Assembly (NCBI GenBank): GCA_012845835.1
Contig: JABAKD010000028.1
Coordinates: forward strand, 8,559,632-8,623,631
Direction: 5' to 3'
From: Undaria pinnatifida
Lineage: Eukaryota; Sar; Phaeophyceae; Laminariales; Alariaceae
DNA length: 64,000 nucleotides
Under the pieces are notes generated by a model that was given only the letters and a program-made list of their open reading frames with translations, was not told the origin of the DNA and searched no databases. The translations under genes were made by a program, and so were the position numbers. Positions 12,091 through 23,580 of the stretch are shown here, piece by piece (the stretch's first letter is position 1; every line of letters starts with the position of its first letter).

Positions 12091-12730
12091 ATATCATATT
12101 ACTAGTACACTGGTGCGTTCACAGCCGCCAGGTTTTGGTCCCCCTCAAAAAACGGCTTTTATACTTTCAATGCACTTCTGTATGTAGTGCTATGCTGTAC
12201 AACCAACCACGGTAGGATTGCACCTGAAATACACCTGGTATTACATCTGGTATGCCTTCTTCGTCTCGTGTGGCGTTTTTAGTTTTTAGGTGGGAAAGCG
12301 TAGCTTTTCCCGGACGAATTTGTATTTCATTGTCGTTTTTTGGATCTTCCTAGCGCTCCAGAACCTTTGTGTATCCACGGACTCTAGATTTGAGAAGAGT
12401 TTACAACATCAACAGCGACAAAAAATTAATTATCTTGCTCGCTTGAGGAGCTCCGTACCCTGTACCACAGCAACCAAAAAGTGACTTGGAGAAACAACGA
12501 AAGTGCAAATCGATGGGTGGCCAAGCAACAAAAAATGTTGATGTTCCAACCAAATCTAAAAATAACTAAAAATACACTGGAGCAGGCTGAGATCGAAAAG
12601 TTAATCAAAAACTCAATTTTTCAAGCTGCGTTGGTTACTTCGAGCGCGTATTACTTTATTATTATTGCGTAAAACCGTGAGTTGAGTTGAGGGGGCCCGT
12701 CAGACAAATGCCACAGCAGCATGTAGTAGC
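12091..12730. other. Stretch without a recognisable gene
   Basis: AT-rich sequence with only short open frames (12290-12484 and 12481-12672 plus) that show no motif. No RNA gene or repeat boundary was identified. Confidence 0.35.
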
Positions 12731-12734
12731 ACGG

Positions 12735-13105
12735 TATAGTACAGTAGTAGAGTAGAGTGGCAGATTCGAGTCGAGTCGAGTAAAGTGGAGTAGAGCAGAG
12801 TAGAGCAGAGGAGAGGAGAGTAGAGAAGAGTAGGGTGAAATAAAGTAGAGAGTAGAGTAGAGTAGAGTAGAGTAGAGTAGAGTGGAGTAGAGTAGGGGAG
12901 GGGAGGGTAGAGTAGAGTAGAGTAGAGTAGAGTAGTGCAGAGTAGAATAGAGTAGAGTAGAGTATAGTAGAGTAGAGTAGAGGAGAGGAGAGGAGAGTAG
13001 AGTAGAATAGAGTAGGGTAGAGTAGAGTAGAGTAGAGAGTAACGTAGAGTAGTATAACGTAGAGTAGAGTAGAGTAGAGTAGAGTAGAGTAGAGTAGAGT
13101 TAGTA
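12735..13105. repeat. AGAGT pentanucleotide microsatellite
   Basis: About 370 bp of nearly uninterrupted GAGTA units with scattered point changes and occasional slippage (for example TAACGTAGAG near 13045). The open frame across it on the minus strand, with Tyr-Ser-Thr-Leu-Leu repeats, is a consequence of the repeat. Confidence 0.95.
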
Positions 13106-13317
13106 CAATACAGTACAGCAGTTACGTGTTTGCGATGTGTGCATACCTCTGTTTCGTATGTAGTGACCACAAAGCTGGTCTCCGTATAGGATGAGACGGC
13201 GGCATGATCGGCATGGGTGTTGAGTGTGCTGGATGTCGATGGGCGGAAATAACAGTTTAATGCGAAGAACACACACATACCTCTAGTCCATAGTGTTATA
13301 TTTATATTTAGGTAAGA

Positions 13318-13620
13318 GCTCATAAGCTAGCCCATCCATCGTGCATAGCTCACGCGTTCAAAACATGCGCAGATGAGCTATCGCCTATAGCTCAAGCATT
13401 GAAAACGTGTGCGGATCATGTAGCTCCTATACTCATCCAGGGCCAAATGAGCTAGCTCATGCAGCTCGTATAGCTCATCCTGGGCAAACATGTGCCAATG
13501 AGCTATCGGCTATAGCTCACACTTCAAAAACATGTGCAGATGAGCTACCTTCTGTAGCCGAAGCCGGGAAAACATGTGCAGCTCATGTAGCTCCCGTAGC
13601 TCACCGGTGAGCTGCCGTCG
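13318..13620 (-). repeat. 42-bp hairpin minisatellite, array 1 (inverted orientation)
   Basis: Several degenerate copies of a 42-bp unit whose core reads GAGCTATCGCCTATAGCTC and is nearly self-complementary, followed by a spacer like AAACATGTGCAGAT. The orientation is opposite to the arrays at 22865-23415 and 24890-25530. On the plus strand the copies keep an open frame encoding repeats related to KTCADELPSVAEAG. Confidence 0.85.
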
Positions 13621-13984
13621 AAAAGAAAATTTAGATGCCAACTTGGAAATTATGCCATTCTGGATATTATGCCAATTTGGAAATGTTTTCCCTATATTTA
13701 TTCGTTCAAGCTCTACATATGCCAAGATCCAAGAATAGCTCGGGCGTAAACCGCCCAAAATACAAAAAAAATCGCACTTCTCGCTTGTCTCGCTCAGCGT
13801 CTATCCGCGTTCTCGTCGAGGTGCAGAACGGATAAGGCAGGGCGAGGGGCGTTGGAGCCTCCTCCTGAAGACGGCGCTCGAACGAAGCGATCTGACCGAT
13901 AAATTCCAGTTCCGAGAATCCTATACTGAGGCCGAGACGAAAAAAACTCCTGACCAAATTCCTGCCCCCTCAGAAAAAAGAATA

Positions 13985-14260
13985 ATTATATACATATATA
14001 TTCCTATATTACCGCTCAAATTTTCGCGATCTATGGACATGCAATGGAGATGCGCACGAAGCGGCAGCACCGCAGAAATATGGGGTATGGTGGCGTGACA
14101 AATGTCTCGCTCCGATCAAAGAATCAAGTTCTACAACAGCAGCCACACGCGCACAGAGTAGCAGGCTGCTGCTGCGAGGGGGCTGGACCGCTGCTGGGCT
14201 GCATGATCGTAGCGTGGTGCCATCAGCGTCTATATCCAGTGCTGTTTGCTTTTAGAGTCA
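13985..14260 (+). repeat. Repeat family B, left copy
   Basis: Starts near TTCCTATATTACCGC and runs through GCGATCTATGGACATGCAA, the AGCGGCAGCAC block and a CTGCTG-rich part to GTAGCGTGGTG. A second copy lies at 20976-21200 directly outside the copia element, so this repeat is older than and separate from that element's LTR. Confidence 0.75.
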
Positions 14261-14569
14261 AGAAGAATTACGCTAGATTATTCTGATCGTCGTCCGATTC
14301 GAAATCGTCCCCTCGTGGAGACGGAAGCAACTCGCCTCAGCATAGCGAGGACTCGCCACGCGCACACACATGATGTATCCTACTACTGCTGCTGTGCGGC
14401 AGGGTTGCACACGTAGCGTTGTGCTGTCCTCATGTTGTCTGATGCCTGTTATCTGTGGTGTAAGCAAAATCTCCCGACACAAAACATTACCCCTCTGGTA
14501 TGTACGTAAAGATACTGTCTCTTTGGACGTAAATGTAAGGATGGGTTGGTATATAAATTACTATACAAA

Positions 14570-14574
14570 GGTTC
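14570..14574. repeat. Target-site duplication GGTTC, left copy
   Basis: Five bases immediately outside the left LTR, identical to 20975-20979 outside the right LTR. Five base pairs is the usual duplication size for copia integrases. Confidence 0.85.
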
Positions 14575-14842
14575 TGCTGATAGATTTCTAAAGGTGTACA
14601 CGAAGCTGGCGCGGGAAGGCGTGGTGGTGACCCAAGACGGTGACACAGAACTCTCTCTTATATTATCCAGCCGTCGAGTGACAGCTCGTGGCGATCAATG
14701 CAAGGAAGCAATCAGCAAAATAAACCTCCCATCCTTCCGCTGAGTGTCCCCTTATACCTTATACATAGATCCCTTTATCAATACGTATAACTCCGTCATA
14801 TAAAATGGATCCTAACCGCCGTGTTCATGAGGACAACCAACA
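14575..14842 (-). repeat. 3' LTR of the copia element
   Basis: 268 bp, closely similar to 20709-20974, with TGCTG at its plus-strand left end (one change from TGTTG) and CAACA at the right end. It directly follows the target-site copy GGTTC. Confidence 0.9.
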
Positions 14843-15172
14843 TCCCCCCTCCTTATTATACACGGCGAACATACTGATATCCCCCCTGCTCTGTTTATGA
14901 CAAGGCACGACGTCCCAGGGTCGAGTGACAGCTCGTGGCATTTAATGCAAGGAAGCAATCAGCAAAATAAACCTCCCATTTCTTCCGCTGAGTGTCCCCT
15001 TATACCTTATACATAGATCCCTTTATCAATACGTAGAACTCCCTCATATAAAATACTGGTATATCCTAACCGCCGTGTTCATGAGGACAACCAATATCCC
15101 CCCTCCTTATTATACACGGCGAACAAACTGATATCCCCCCTGCTCTGTATATGACAAGGCACGACATCGCAG
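14674..15172. repeat. Tandem duplication of LTR tail plus adjacent internal DNA
   Basis: A block of about 247 bp (14674-14920) comprising the rest of the LTR, the polypurine tract and about 80 bp of internal sequence is repeated at 14921-15172 with a few differences. The second copy therefore contains an internal, mutated LTR end (CAATA in place of CAACA) followed by a second polypurine tract. Confidence 0.8.
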
Positions 15173-15189
15173 GGTTGATATATCGCAAT

Positions 15190-15700
15190 ATCATATTCAA
15201 CGCAAATCAACCTCAAGAACAAATTCGAACACCAAAAACGCAATATGAAAACTCAACTCGTCTACAAAAAAATCAAAACTCTCAAATCAAAATCCTCAAA
15301 TTCTCAAACACAAAAACAACAGCCATGCAAACATCAAACACTCTCGGAAACAATTGCCAGGAAAACGGCACCATCCTCGAAATAGCCACAGAAAACGGGA
15401 TTTTTCTTCGGATTTATGACTCAAATAAACTCTCTGATTATCCCCGATATTCTTGAAATAGCAGTATCAGTACAGGACCTAGCTGAACCGGGAAAAACCC
15501 AACTCTTTATTTATACGAAAATGAAAATGTCCACAGAAACTCGATCTAGTCGTACTCCGCACGCACGACGATGAACCACACGTAGCGGCGGGACATTTTG
15601 CACTACTCAAAAACTCAGTTTCGAATAAACAAATATCTCTCAGAAAAACTGACGATTAAAATCCCTACTCTGAAATCAAGATAAAACTACCCTCCATCCG
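15190..15700. other. A+C-rich non-coding 3' region of the copia element
   Basis: Between the end of the pol relic and the duplicated LTR tail the plus strand is dominated by A and C with recurring CTCAAA-like words. The deleted copia at 54650-54780 has the same character in the corresponding position. Confidence 0.5.
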
Positions 15701-15709
15701 AAAAGCGCA

Positions 15710-18700
15710 TCAAATGTTCATCGGAACATCGCGGCGATAGCAAAAAGCCGTGTAGTCGGGCGGCTTTGTCAAGACGTCTGCATGCTTATCATCCGACTCG
15801 ACACTGGTAATAACGAACTCCCCCTTACAAATAAATTCCGGCAAAAAGTGGCGTCGCACGTCAATGTGCTTCGATTTCGACGTGCACACTGGGTTTTGTG
15901 CCAGGTTCTTCGCCCCTTCATTGTCCTCAAAAACCGTAATGCACATCGTACCAAACCCCGGAAAAATAATACTCCACATGTACCGCAAGAACATCGCCTC
16001 CTTAATGGTGCTTGCCAGTGCTACGTACTCGGCTCCAGTGGTCGAGAGCGTGATTTTTGGGTTCTCGAAAGCCAGCACACACATGAGCTCGCAAATATTA
16101 TAGAACCACCTGAAACTGACCTCCTGTCAGCGGCTTTACTAGCATAGTCAGCATCTGCAAACGCTACCAGCTCAAGTCCACTACACCCTTCTGGCATGTA
16201 ATACCGAAACCACTCGTAGAAAATACATACTCCAAAATACCAATCGCTGTCCTCCAGTGTACCTCCCTAGGCTGGTTCGCGTACCTTGCTACCGCTCTTA
16301 CCGCGTATGCAATATTCGGTCGCGTTTGGTTCGCAAGCCACATCAAACATCCTACCAACTCGCGAAAATGTCAATCACCCACAGGTCCATTCTTGTCGAA
16401 CTCCTCGAGCTTCAGACCACTTCAAAGCGGGGTACTCCTCCAATAACTTACATTAAACCTTGCCGCGGTGTTTTCAGCAAAAGCTTGTTGCGAAATCGTC
16501 AAAGTACCAGTATCCCAATCCCTCGAAGAACGACAACCAGCATACCACCGCAACTCGCCCAGATTGCTGATCGGAACAAGGCGGTTCAGATTTTCACACA
16601 ACTGACAAGCCCTACTGCAAAAGTATTATCCACGTGCATCACTGTTACTATGGAAAACAGAGCCAATCTCGACCAATCTCAAGAATTTTCATGTGGGTGA
16701 TAAGATAGTTATGCCAGGACCTCGACGCTAGTTTTAAGCCGTAGAGACTGCGATTCAACCTGACTATTTTACCCGACACTTCGCCACAACTGCGGGGTAG
16801 TCGCATAAAAACATCCTCTTCCAGACTTGACTGAACGAGTGCTTGTTCGGCATCAAAATGACACAAATCCAAACCCAACTCACACACAATAGCACCCAAC
16901 AAACGAAAACAAGACGCAGCAGGCGTCGGGGCAAAAGTCTAAAAAAAAACAATACCTTCACGCTGCTTAAAATCTCGCGCCAGCAGCCTCGCCTTCGCTC
17001 GAACCACATAGCCATGCTCGTTGGGCTGCCAGGCGAACACCCATTTCGCCGAGATGACGTTCAGTCCGTCTGGTCGCTACATCTCCCCAAACATCCCCGC
17101 GCTCGCCAGTCCACGGTACTCATTTTCCATCGCCTGCCTCCAAACAGCCGAATACTCATCCGCACACGCTTCAGCATACGAGTTCGGCGTTGAAAGCTCG
17201 CTCACCGGGCGTGTGGGAAGAGGGGGATTATCGTGCGGCGGGGCTTGGTAATAAAGCACGTGACTTATGCTTTCTCTCGCTGCCATTAACGACAGCAGCC
17301 CATGCTCCGCAGCCTCTCGGTGCCGCCTCGTCCTGCCTAGCTGCACATCATCACCATCCGGGTCCGCCGCAGCCTCTCGGTGTCGCACTGTCTTCCCCCT
17401 GGTCCTGCCCCGCTGCACACCGTCATCCTTCGGGGCCCGGATTGTAACTATCCAGTTCCCGGGCAGCACGCCTTGAAACTGTGGCTGCAGTGGCTGTTGC
17501 GGCGGTCACGACGGTGACGACGGCGGCGGCGGCGGTGACGGTGGCGGTGGCAGCGGCGGTGACGATGACGGCGGCTGTAGCGGCGACGGTGACGGCGGTG
17601 GCGGTGGCGGCGGCAGGGGCAGCGGTGGTGGTGACGGCGGTTGCGGCGGCAACCGCGAGAACGGTGGCGGTGGCTCGGACCATGCTCTGGGATCTCCCAG
17701 AGGCTCCGGCGTACCCGGGGACGGCGGCGGCGACGGTGGCGGTGGAGAGATCTTCTCCTCCGGAGGCAGTACCCCCACAAACGATTTCCTCGGGTGTTCC
17801 CATGCAACGTCGCGGGAGTATGACGTACGCCCATACATCAGCATAATTTTGCAACAATCTGCCGCGTGCTTGTTTCCGCCATTCAAGTAGAAACAAGACT
17901 CTGACGTGGGCTTCGACTTTAGGGTCCTCCTTACGTGGTGAAAACCCGGGTTCACGAACGGGAGGAGTCGCGCAAACGACGGTCTCCGGTGGAACTTTCG
18001 GTATGGCGAGTGCATGTCCGGCTTGTCCCTGACCCTTGCCGTCATGTTGATAACGCCACTGGCGTACTTACACGCCTCAGCCCAGAGGGGCTGCGTCGGC
18101 GGCATCTTCGCGTCGCAAACAAATGGGGGGCCTCCAGGCGGGACGCCATAGCAAGCGCGAGCGTCATGGCTATTCGAAGCTCAACCACACCGTCGTGTTT
18201 CGGGGAGTTGACAGGCGTGTACTCGCGGCGGATCCCACGCGCGTTGAGTAACGACACGAACAATGGCCTAGAAAATCCAGTGCCGTTGTCCGAGCGAATG
18301 CACTCGACGATGGACGAGGCACCGCTGGCCTTAAAGTCGGTCATAAAACCAGCGAAGGCCATCGGGACGTCGGACTTCCGTTTCAAGAAATACGGCCATC
18401 CCATCCGCGGGTAGTCGTCGACGAGCATCATCAAGTACTGCGCACCGCCGGCAGACGTATGCTGTTGCCCCGATAGATCCATGAAGAGACACTCCAGAGA
18501 CCTGGTGGAGCGGCAATCGGTTGTCTACCGCCATCCTCCTCCCCTTCGCCTCGGAACACCCAGCACACGGAACCAACTCCCCAAAAACTTTAATTCCCAT
18601 CTGCCGCGCCGTTTCTCGAAGGGCATCAGCATGGGAATGTGCGAGGGAAACATTATAGTCGTTAATATTAATTATCCGCACGTTTCCGGGAGACAATACG

Positions 18701-20635
18701 GCGGCAGCAATCGGGGTCTCAACTACTCTAGTGGCCTCTATATAAGACCCAGCGTCCCTGCGCAAGAAGGACAAAACTCCATCCAATGGACTCCTTCAGC
18801 ATCGAGCGAGACGGAGCATTTCGGCATGACGGCATGGAGCGAGAACAGATTAAATTGCACACCAGGTACATAAGCTACGTCTAAGAGCTTAACCTGAACA
18901 TCTCCCTGCTTGCAATGCATTATCATCGGTATTTTACAAAGCAATGCACCCGCAGCGACCTCATGTCGCCTACTACCAAAATACTCCTACCAGGAGGAGG
19001 GGGGTTACAATCTACCATGTCAACGGGGTTACCAGTTACATGAAAGGTAGCCCCCGAATCAGCTACCCACTGCTCTCTCCCATTCCCCCCAAAAATACCG
19101 CTACGACCATTCTTGTCTTTTTGTGTAAAGTGCGCGGTAAGAAGATGCGGGTTGAACGTAGGCGCACAACTGCCGTCGTTCTTCTGTTCGTCGGAATTGT
19201 TCGAGGAGGGCTGAGGTGGGGGAGCTACGGTTGAGGTGTGCCCACCACTGCCGGGGGGTGGCTCTTGTACCCAGCCACCACCGTAGTATATGGGGTGGGG
19301 GTATTGTGGAGCTGTAAAAGGGACCACCACGTTCATGTGTGCTGGGGAAATCGGGCACTCCGCTACGTAGTGACGCGGCCGGTGGCATCTGTAACATACC
19401 CCCTTCTGTCCCCGTGGTGCAGGATTAGGTGGGGGACCCCAGCCGTCGGATTTCCCACCGGCGGCGGGGGCATAGGCGGCATAACCCCTGGCGGTGGGTC
19501 GGTAGGTACCCAACCCATTGCAGGAACCTGTTCCCCCGTCCCAAATGAATTTGGGCCAGAGTTGTCCCAATAATTTTGCTTTGGGTGACCGTGCTGCTGC
19601 TGCTGCTGCTGCTTGTGCCTCCCCCCTCTCTTGTTCCTCCCTCGACTACCTGAACCCGTGCTTGCTCCACCGGCAGGCTGAACGGCGCCAGCGTACAAGA
19701 CATACGGATCTACCCCCACCTTTACTCCCAACGCCTTAGTCACCATCTCCTTTTCAAACTTATCATTTACATATGCGTCGCGGATAACCTCGTCGATTTC
19801 GGAACGAGGGATTGACCGGCGAGAAAGAATCGATTTGCTCTGGATTGTGTACAATGATGAAAGGTTGGTGACGATGTGCCTGTTCACCTCTTCTACACTT
19901 TTTCACAACCAAGCATGGCCAATTCATCGTCCACCTTATCAATTCTACCGAGGGACACAAGGGGGTCCTCTCCCTCCTCCATGTATATTGCCTCAAATTA
20001 TCTATTCAGCCTGTGGGTTGCGGCTAGGGTTCTCGGCATGTATGAGTAGTAGTTCTCTAGTTCCTGCCATGCGCCACTTGACGACTTGGCTTGCTGCATG
20101 CGCAATTCTGCAACATGGAATATCCAGTCATGGAGTCCATCAACAATCCATACACCACACGCGCATCAATGATCTCTTTCGGTGTGTGTCTGTTCCAATT
20201 ATTCCGGAGACACAGGGTTACCGGTTGCCTTGAGAACGTATAGACAACCAATCGACGAAAAACACGCCTGAAACTTGCTGCGTCACATTCCGAAGTGCGC
20301 CTATCAATTTTGGGGAGTTTTAGCTGAGTCAAATTCGGACGAGACAGAGAAAGTTGCGACGTGCCTGGTTGGGTTGCCAGATGTTGGCACAGCAGGAGAC
20401 GATGTAGAATTCCTCGCTGTTGCTTGTCCGCTCCTCCCCCCACCGGCCCCCCTAGCCACCTCAGCGTTCAGCGTGTCCCTCTCGGCGCGCAGCTTCTTCT
20501 CCTACATTTTCCTTCGCAGAACCGTGATCTCCTGTTTCATCTCTTGTATCCCTCTCTAGCTCTGCTCGCTCTCTCTCTGCTCTCTCTCTATGCTAACACG
20601 CTCGCCTCAATGTTTTGACCATCGTGATCTGACAT
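15710..20635 (-). pseudogene. Copia gag-pol polyprotein, disabled
   Basis: The ATG at 20635 is followed by an early in-frame stop after 15 codons, then gag-like sequence with a Gln-run. A CX2CX4HX4C zinc knuckle lies at 19355-19396 and the protease motif VADSGAT at about 19043-19066. The GAG-pre-integrase finger lies near 18560-18700. The integrase core (18042-18482) has the exact DD35E spacing from SDNGTGF to VVELR. A Pro-rich linker (about 17480-17760) precedes the reverse transcriptase, whose blocks include RAKARLLARDF, SLYGLK and LTISQQAF; one TAG interrupts it at 16939-16941. The catalytic YVDD box has become HVDN (16625-16636). RNase H and the C-terminal KHIDVRRHF and LTKPP segments end at 15710. 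Several frame breaks confirm decay. Confidence 0.9.
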
Positions 20636-20708
20636 GTTTGGCCTTTTCCCACCTCTATAGGCTGGCCTTGGCTGCGCTTACCAATATAAGTCAACGGGCT
20701 CACTAGTG

Positions 20709-20974
20709 TGTTGATAGATCTCTAAAGGTGTACACGTAGCTGGCGCGGGAAAGCGTGGTGGCGACTTAAGACGGTGACAAAGAACTCTCTCTTATATCAT
20801 CCAGCCGTCGAGTGACAGCGCGCGGCGATAAATGCAAGAAAGCAATCGGCGAATAAATCTCCCATCCTTCCGCTGAGTGTCTCCTTATACCTTATACATG
20901 AATCCCTTATCAATACGTGGAACTCCTTCATATAAAATGGATCCTAACCGCCGTGTATATGAGAACAACCAACA
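20709..20974 (-). repeat. 5' LTR of the copia element
   Basis: 266 bp with perfect TGTTG...CAACA ends, matching 14575-14842. In the minus-strand direction it precedes gag. The internal sequence next to it begins CACTAGTGAGCCCG on the minus strand and offers no standard TGG primer site, though GGTAAGCGCAGCC lies about 30 bases in. Confidence 0.9.
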
Positions 20975-20975
20975 G

Positions 20976-21200
20976 GTTCCTATATTACCGCCCAGGTTGG
21001 CGCGATCTATGGACATGCAATTGAGATGCGCACGAAGCGGCAGCACAGCAGAAATATGGGGTATGGTGGGGTGACAAATGGCACGCTCCGATCAAAGAAT
21101 CAGCTACTACAAGAGCAGCCACACGCGCATAGAGCTGCAGGCTTGTGCTGCTGGGGGGCTGGACTGCTGTTGGGCGGCAGAACGGTAGCGTGGTGCTCTG
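20976..21200 (+). repeat. Repeat family B, right copy
   Basis: Matches 13985-14260 from TTCCTATATTACCGCC through the CTGCTG-rich part to GTAGCGTGGTGCT. It begins immediately at the target-site copy, so the copia element inserted at the start of this repeat. Confidence 0.75.
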
Positions 21201-21684
21201 TGCAAAAAGAGGGAAATGTACGTGTACCCTTTAGCATAAAAACCGGTTTGTATCCAATTCTCACGTGCGTACACGGGGATAGGGGATGCAGAAGCCCAAT
21301 CCCCGGGGATGTTGCGGAAACCGGGGGATTTGCCTTACCCGTGCCCAAGGCCAAAAAGTTTAAAAGGCTTGCCACGCGCGACACGCTGCACGGGTCACGC
21401 CCAAACCCTCAGGTAACGTGAACGCATGGGTCGAATTGTGCCCACCCCATCTGACGTTTAGGATAAAGGCGCGAGCACGAAGAGGTGTGCCCGAAGAAGA
21501 AAAAATGACAGTTATACGTATACGTATGGGCTCTCTTTTTCAATAGTATTTTTAAGTCGATCGATTGTAATGGGCACACTATTTGACCCCTTTGAATCTT
21601 ACTGTGCTACGCGCTCTCGCTCCCCTGTGCCCCAAGCGACCGTCTCTGGCAAGCGCGACAGCGCTTCTGTCGCTGCTCACGGGC

Positions 21685-21776
21685 TATCCTAAAATTTCAA
21701 ATTTTCAATCCTTCAGGCCAACACAAACAATGAATTATTTATCGTTGTTCCAGAATCTACTAAATAATCCTCCACT
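21685..21776 (+). repeat. 92-bp direct repeat, copy 1
   Basis: Runs from TATCCTAAAATTTC to ATAATCCTCCACT and recurs at 22413-22506 with few changes. The 636 bp between them holds no coding signal. The pair could be the ends of a small element, but no TG...CA termini, target duplication or primer site are visible. Confidence 0.7.
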
Positions 21777-22412
21777 CTGTTTTGTCTTTCGAATTGGATT
21801 GTTGTTTTTCTTTTTCTCTGAGACGCGGGAGGGAGTTTCCGCTGGCGTAACCTACCGACGGCACTGACGGTATCCACAGGTTTTCACCTATATCGCTACT
21901 ACTCCATGTTCATAGCGCTATTACTCCGTGTAATAGTTTAATTACTTCCTCCCCTGGCCCCCTCGCCTGGGGTCTACAATACGGCTTCGAATTACCGAAT
22001 TCCCCAAATGGTCCCCGATCATTCAAACTCCTCACCGTAATTTTGCTGCAGACAAAATAAATCATACTTCGTAATAACTCCTTCCCCTCACCTTCGAAAG
22101 AAAAGAGGTGGGCGGGCGGGAGAAACTACTGCAATTCCTGGTAGATTAGCGTGAAATCACCAGACTGTAACGTCTTCTCGATCACGACGTTAGATGGTCA
22201 GCTGAGGTATCGCGCCTTTTGCGTGGGACAAAGAAGTTAGCTCGTGAGAATAATGATCTCATGGGGTTGTTCTCCATGTTATTATCGTTTGTCCAATACC
22301 TGGGCTGACATAATCCATTCCGTTAATTCAACGACCTGCCTGAACCCCTCAGTTTTACGGAAGTTTGGTTTGATTGTCTTCTCGGAGCTATACAATATTT
22401 CTTGTCATGATC

Positions 22413-22506
22413 TATCCTAGAATTTCAACTCTTCAATCCTTCAGGCCAACACAAACAACGGATTATTCATCGTCTTTTTCCAGAATCTACTAAATAATCC
22501 TCCACT
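22413..22506 (+). repeat. 92-bp direct repeat, copy 2
   Basis: Same as 21685-21776, including CCTTCAGGCCAACACAAAC and CAGAATCTACTAAATAATCC. It is followed directly by different sequence containing the GACACCGGTGTCG palindrome. Confidence 0.7.
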
Positions 22507-22589
22507 TTACGCCATGCCATACCAGACGTGGGAGCGTCTGGTCGAGCCGGCATGTGTGCCGTGAACGTGCCGCGGTGTCGTAAACAAGG

Positions 22590-22862
22590 TATTTGCGACA
22601 CCGGTGTCGTGAAAAAGGCCTGCTTTAGGCTTATTTACAATACCGGTCTGATGGTGCTGCTGGTGCACCAGGATACGGCGTATCTCGCCCATTACTGGGC
22701 CGTTTCGTTTACTGGGCCGTTTCGGGTACACGGTAGCTTCAATCATAGCCCTACACCATGTCAAACCAGCCGTGACGGAATCTAGGCGATCGGGGGTCAG
22801 CGTCGTGAACGTTCCGCACGTTATTTGCGACACTGGTCTGAATATTTCACACCTCGGACAGA
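22590..22862 (+). repeat. Repeat containing GACACCGGTGTC palindrome, copy 1
   Basis: GACACCGGTGTCG is followed by blocks related to CTGGTGCACCAGG, TACTGGGCCGTTTCG and CAGCCGTGA. The same blocks, in a different arrangement, occur at 25541-25768 next to another 42-bp array, which suggests that array and flank moved or expanded together. Confidence 0.55.
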
Positions 22863-22864
22863 TC

Positions 22865-23415
22865 AGCTCACCGTAGCTCGAGCTAGCTCTTTTCGGAGCT
22901 TGCTCACCCGTGAGCTACGTGAGCTACATGAGCTGCACATGTTTTGCCCGGCTTGAGCTATAGGCGATAGCTCATCTTCACAAGTTTCGAAGGCTTGAGC
23001 TATAGGCGATAGCTCGTCTGCCCGTGTTTCCAAACCTTGAGCTATAGGAGCTACATGAGCTAGCCCATCTGCCCCCGAGATGAGCTATAGGAGCTACATG
23101 AGCTACACATGTTTCCCCCGGCTTGAGCTATAGGCGGTAGCTCATCTGCACATGTTTCCCCCGGCTTGAGCTATAGGCGATAGCGCATCTGCACATGTTT
23201 TCAAAGGTTGAGCTATAGGCGATAGCTCACCTGCACATGTTTTCAAAGCCTGAGCTATAGGCGATAGCTCATCTGCACATGTCTTCAAGGCCTAAGCTAA
23301 AATAGGCGATAGCTCATCTGCACATGTTTCGAAGGCTTGAGCTATAGGCGATAGCTCATCTGCACACGTTTTCAAGGCTTGAGCTATAGGGGATAGATGA
23401 GCTTGCTCACGAGCT
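22865..23415 (+). repeat. 42-bp hairpin minisatellite, array 2
   Basis: About 12 units of GAGCTATAGGCGATAGCTC plus a spacer such as ATCTGCACATGTTTCGAAGG, with variant units reading GGAGCTACATGAGCTA. Each core can fold on itself. Unit length is 42 bp when complete. Confidence 0.9.
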
Positions 23416-23580
23416 GTATAAGTGACCAATACAAGTACGCATAATAGAAAGACATCAACACAAACAACCATGGACTATACTTTTACTTTTTGTACGTACC
23501 AAGGTACAGCAGTACCAGGGATGTGATTTATATGAGATCGGATCTGCTTCTGTTCTGAATATAATATACCTGACGAATAG

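Larger units (their letters stand above)
14575..20974 (-). mobile_element. Ty1/copia LTR retrotransposon, decayed, complete ends
   Basis: The element is 6.4 kb, transcribed on the minus strand. It is bounded by two LTRs of 268 bp (14575-14842) and 266 bp (20709-20974), each ending TGYTG...CAACA, and by a perfect 5-bp target duplication GGTTC at 14570-14574 and 20975-20979. A polypurine tract reading AATAAGGAGGGGGGA on the minus strand abuts the 3' LTR at 14843-14857. The domain order, zinc knuckle, protease, integrase, reverse transcriptase and RNase H, is that of Ty1/copia. Differences between the LTRs and stops in the coding region show it has been inactive for some time. The primer-binding site is not clear. 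Confidence 0.93.

Noticed and set aside
17440..17900. Ala/Val- and Arg-rich frames on both strands
   Set aside because: They arise from the GC-rich Pro-linker of the copia polyprotein.
21685..22506. Fourth LTR element from the 92-bp direct repeats
   Set aside because: No TG...CA ends, primer site, polypurine tract or target duplication; kept only as a repeat pair.
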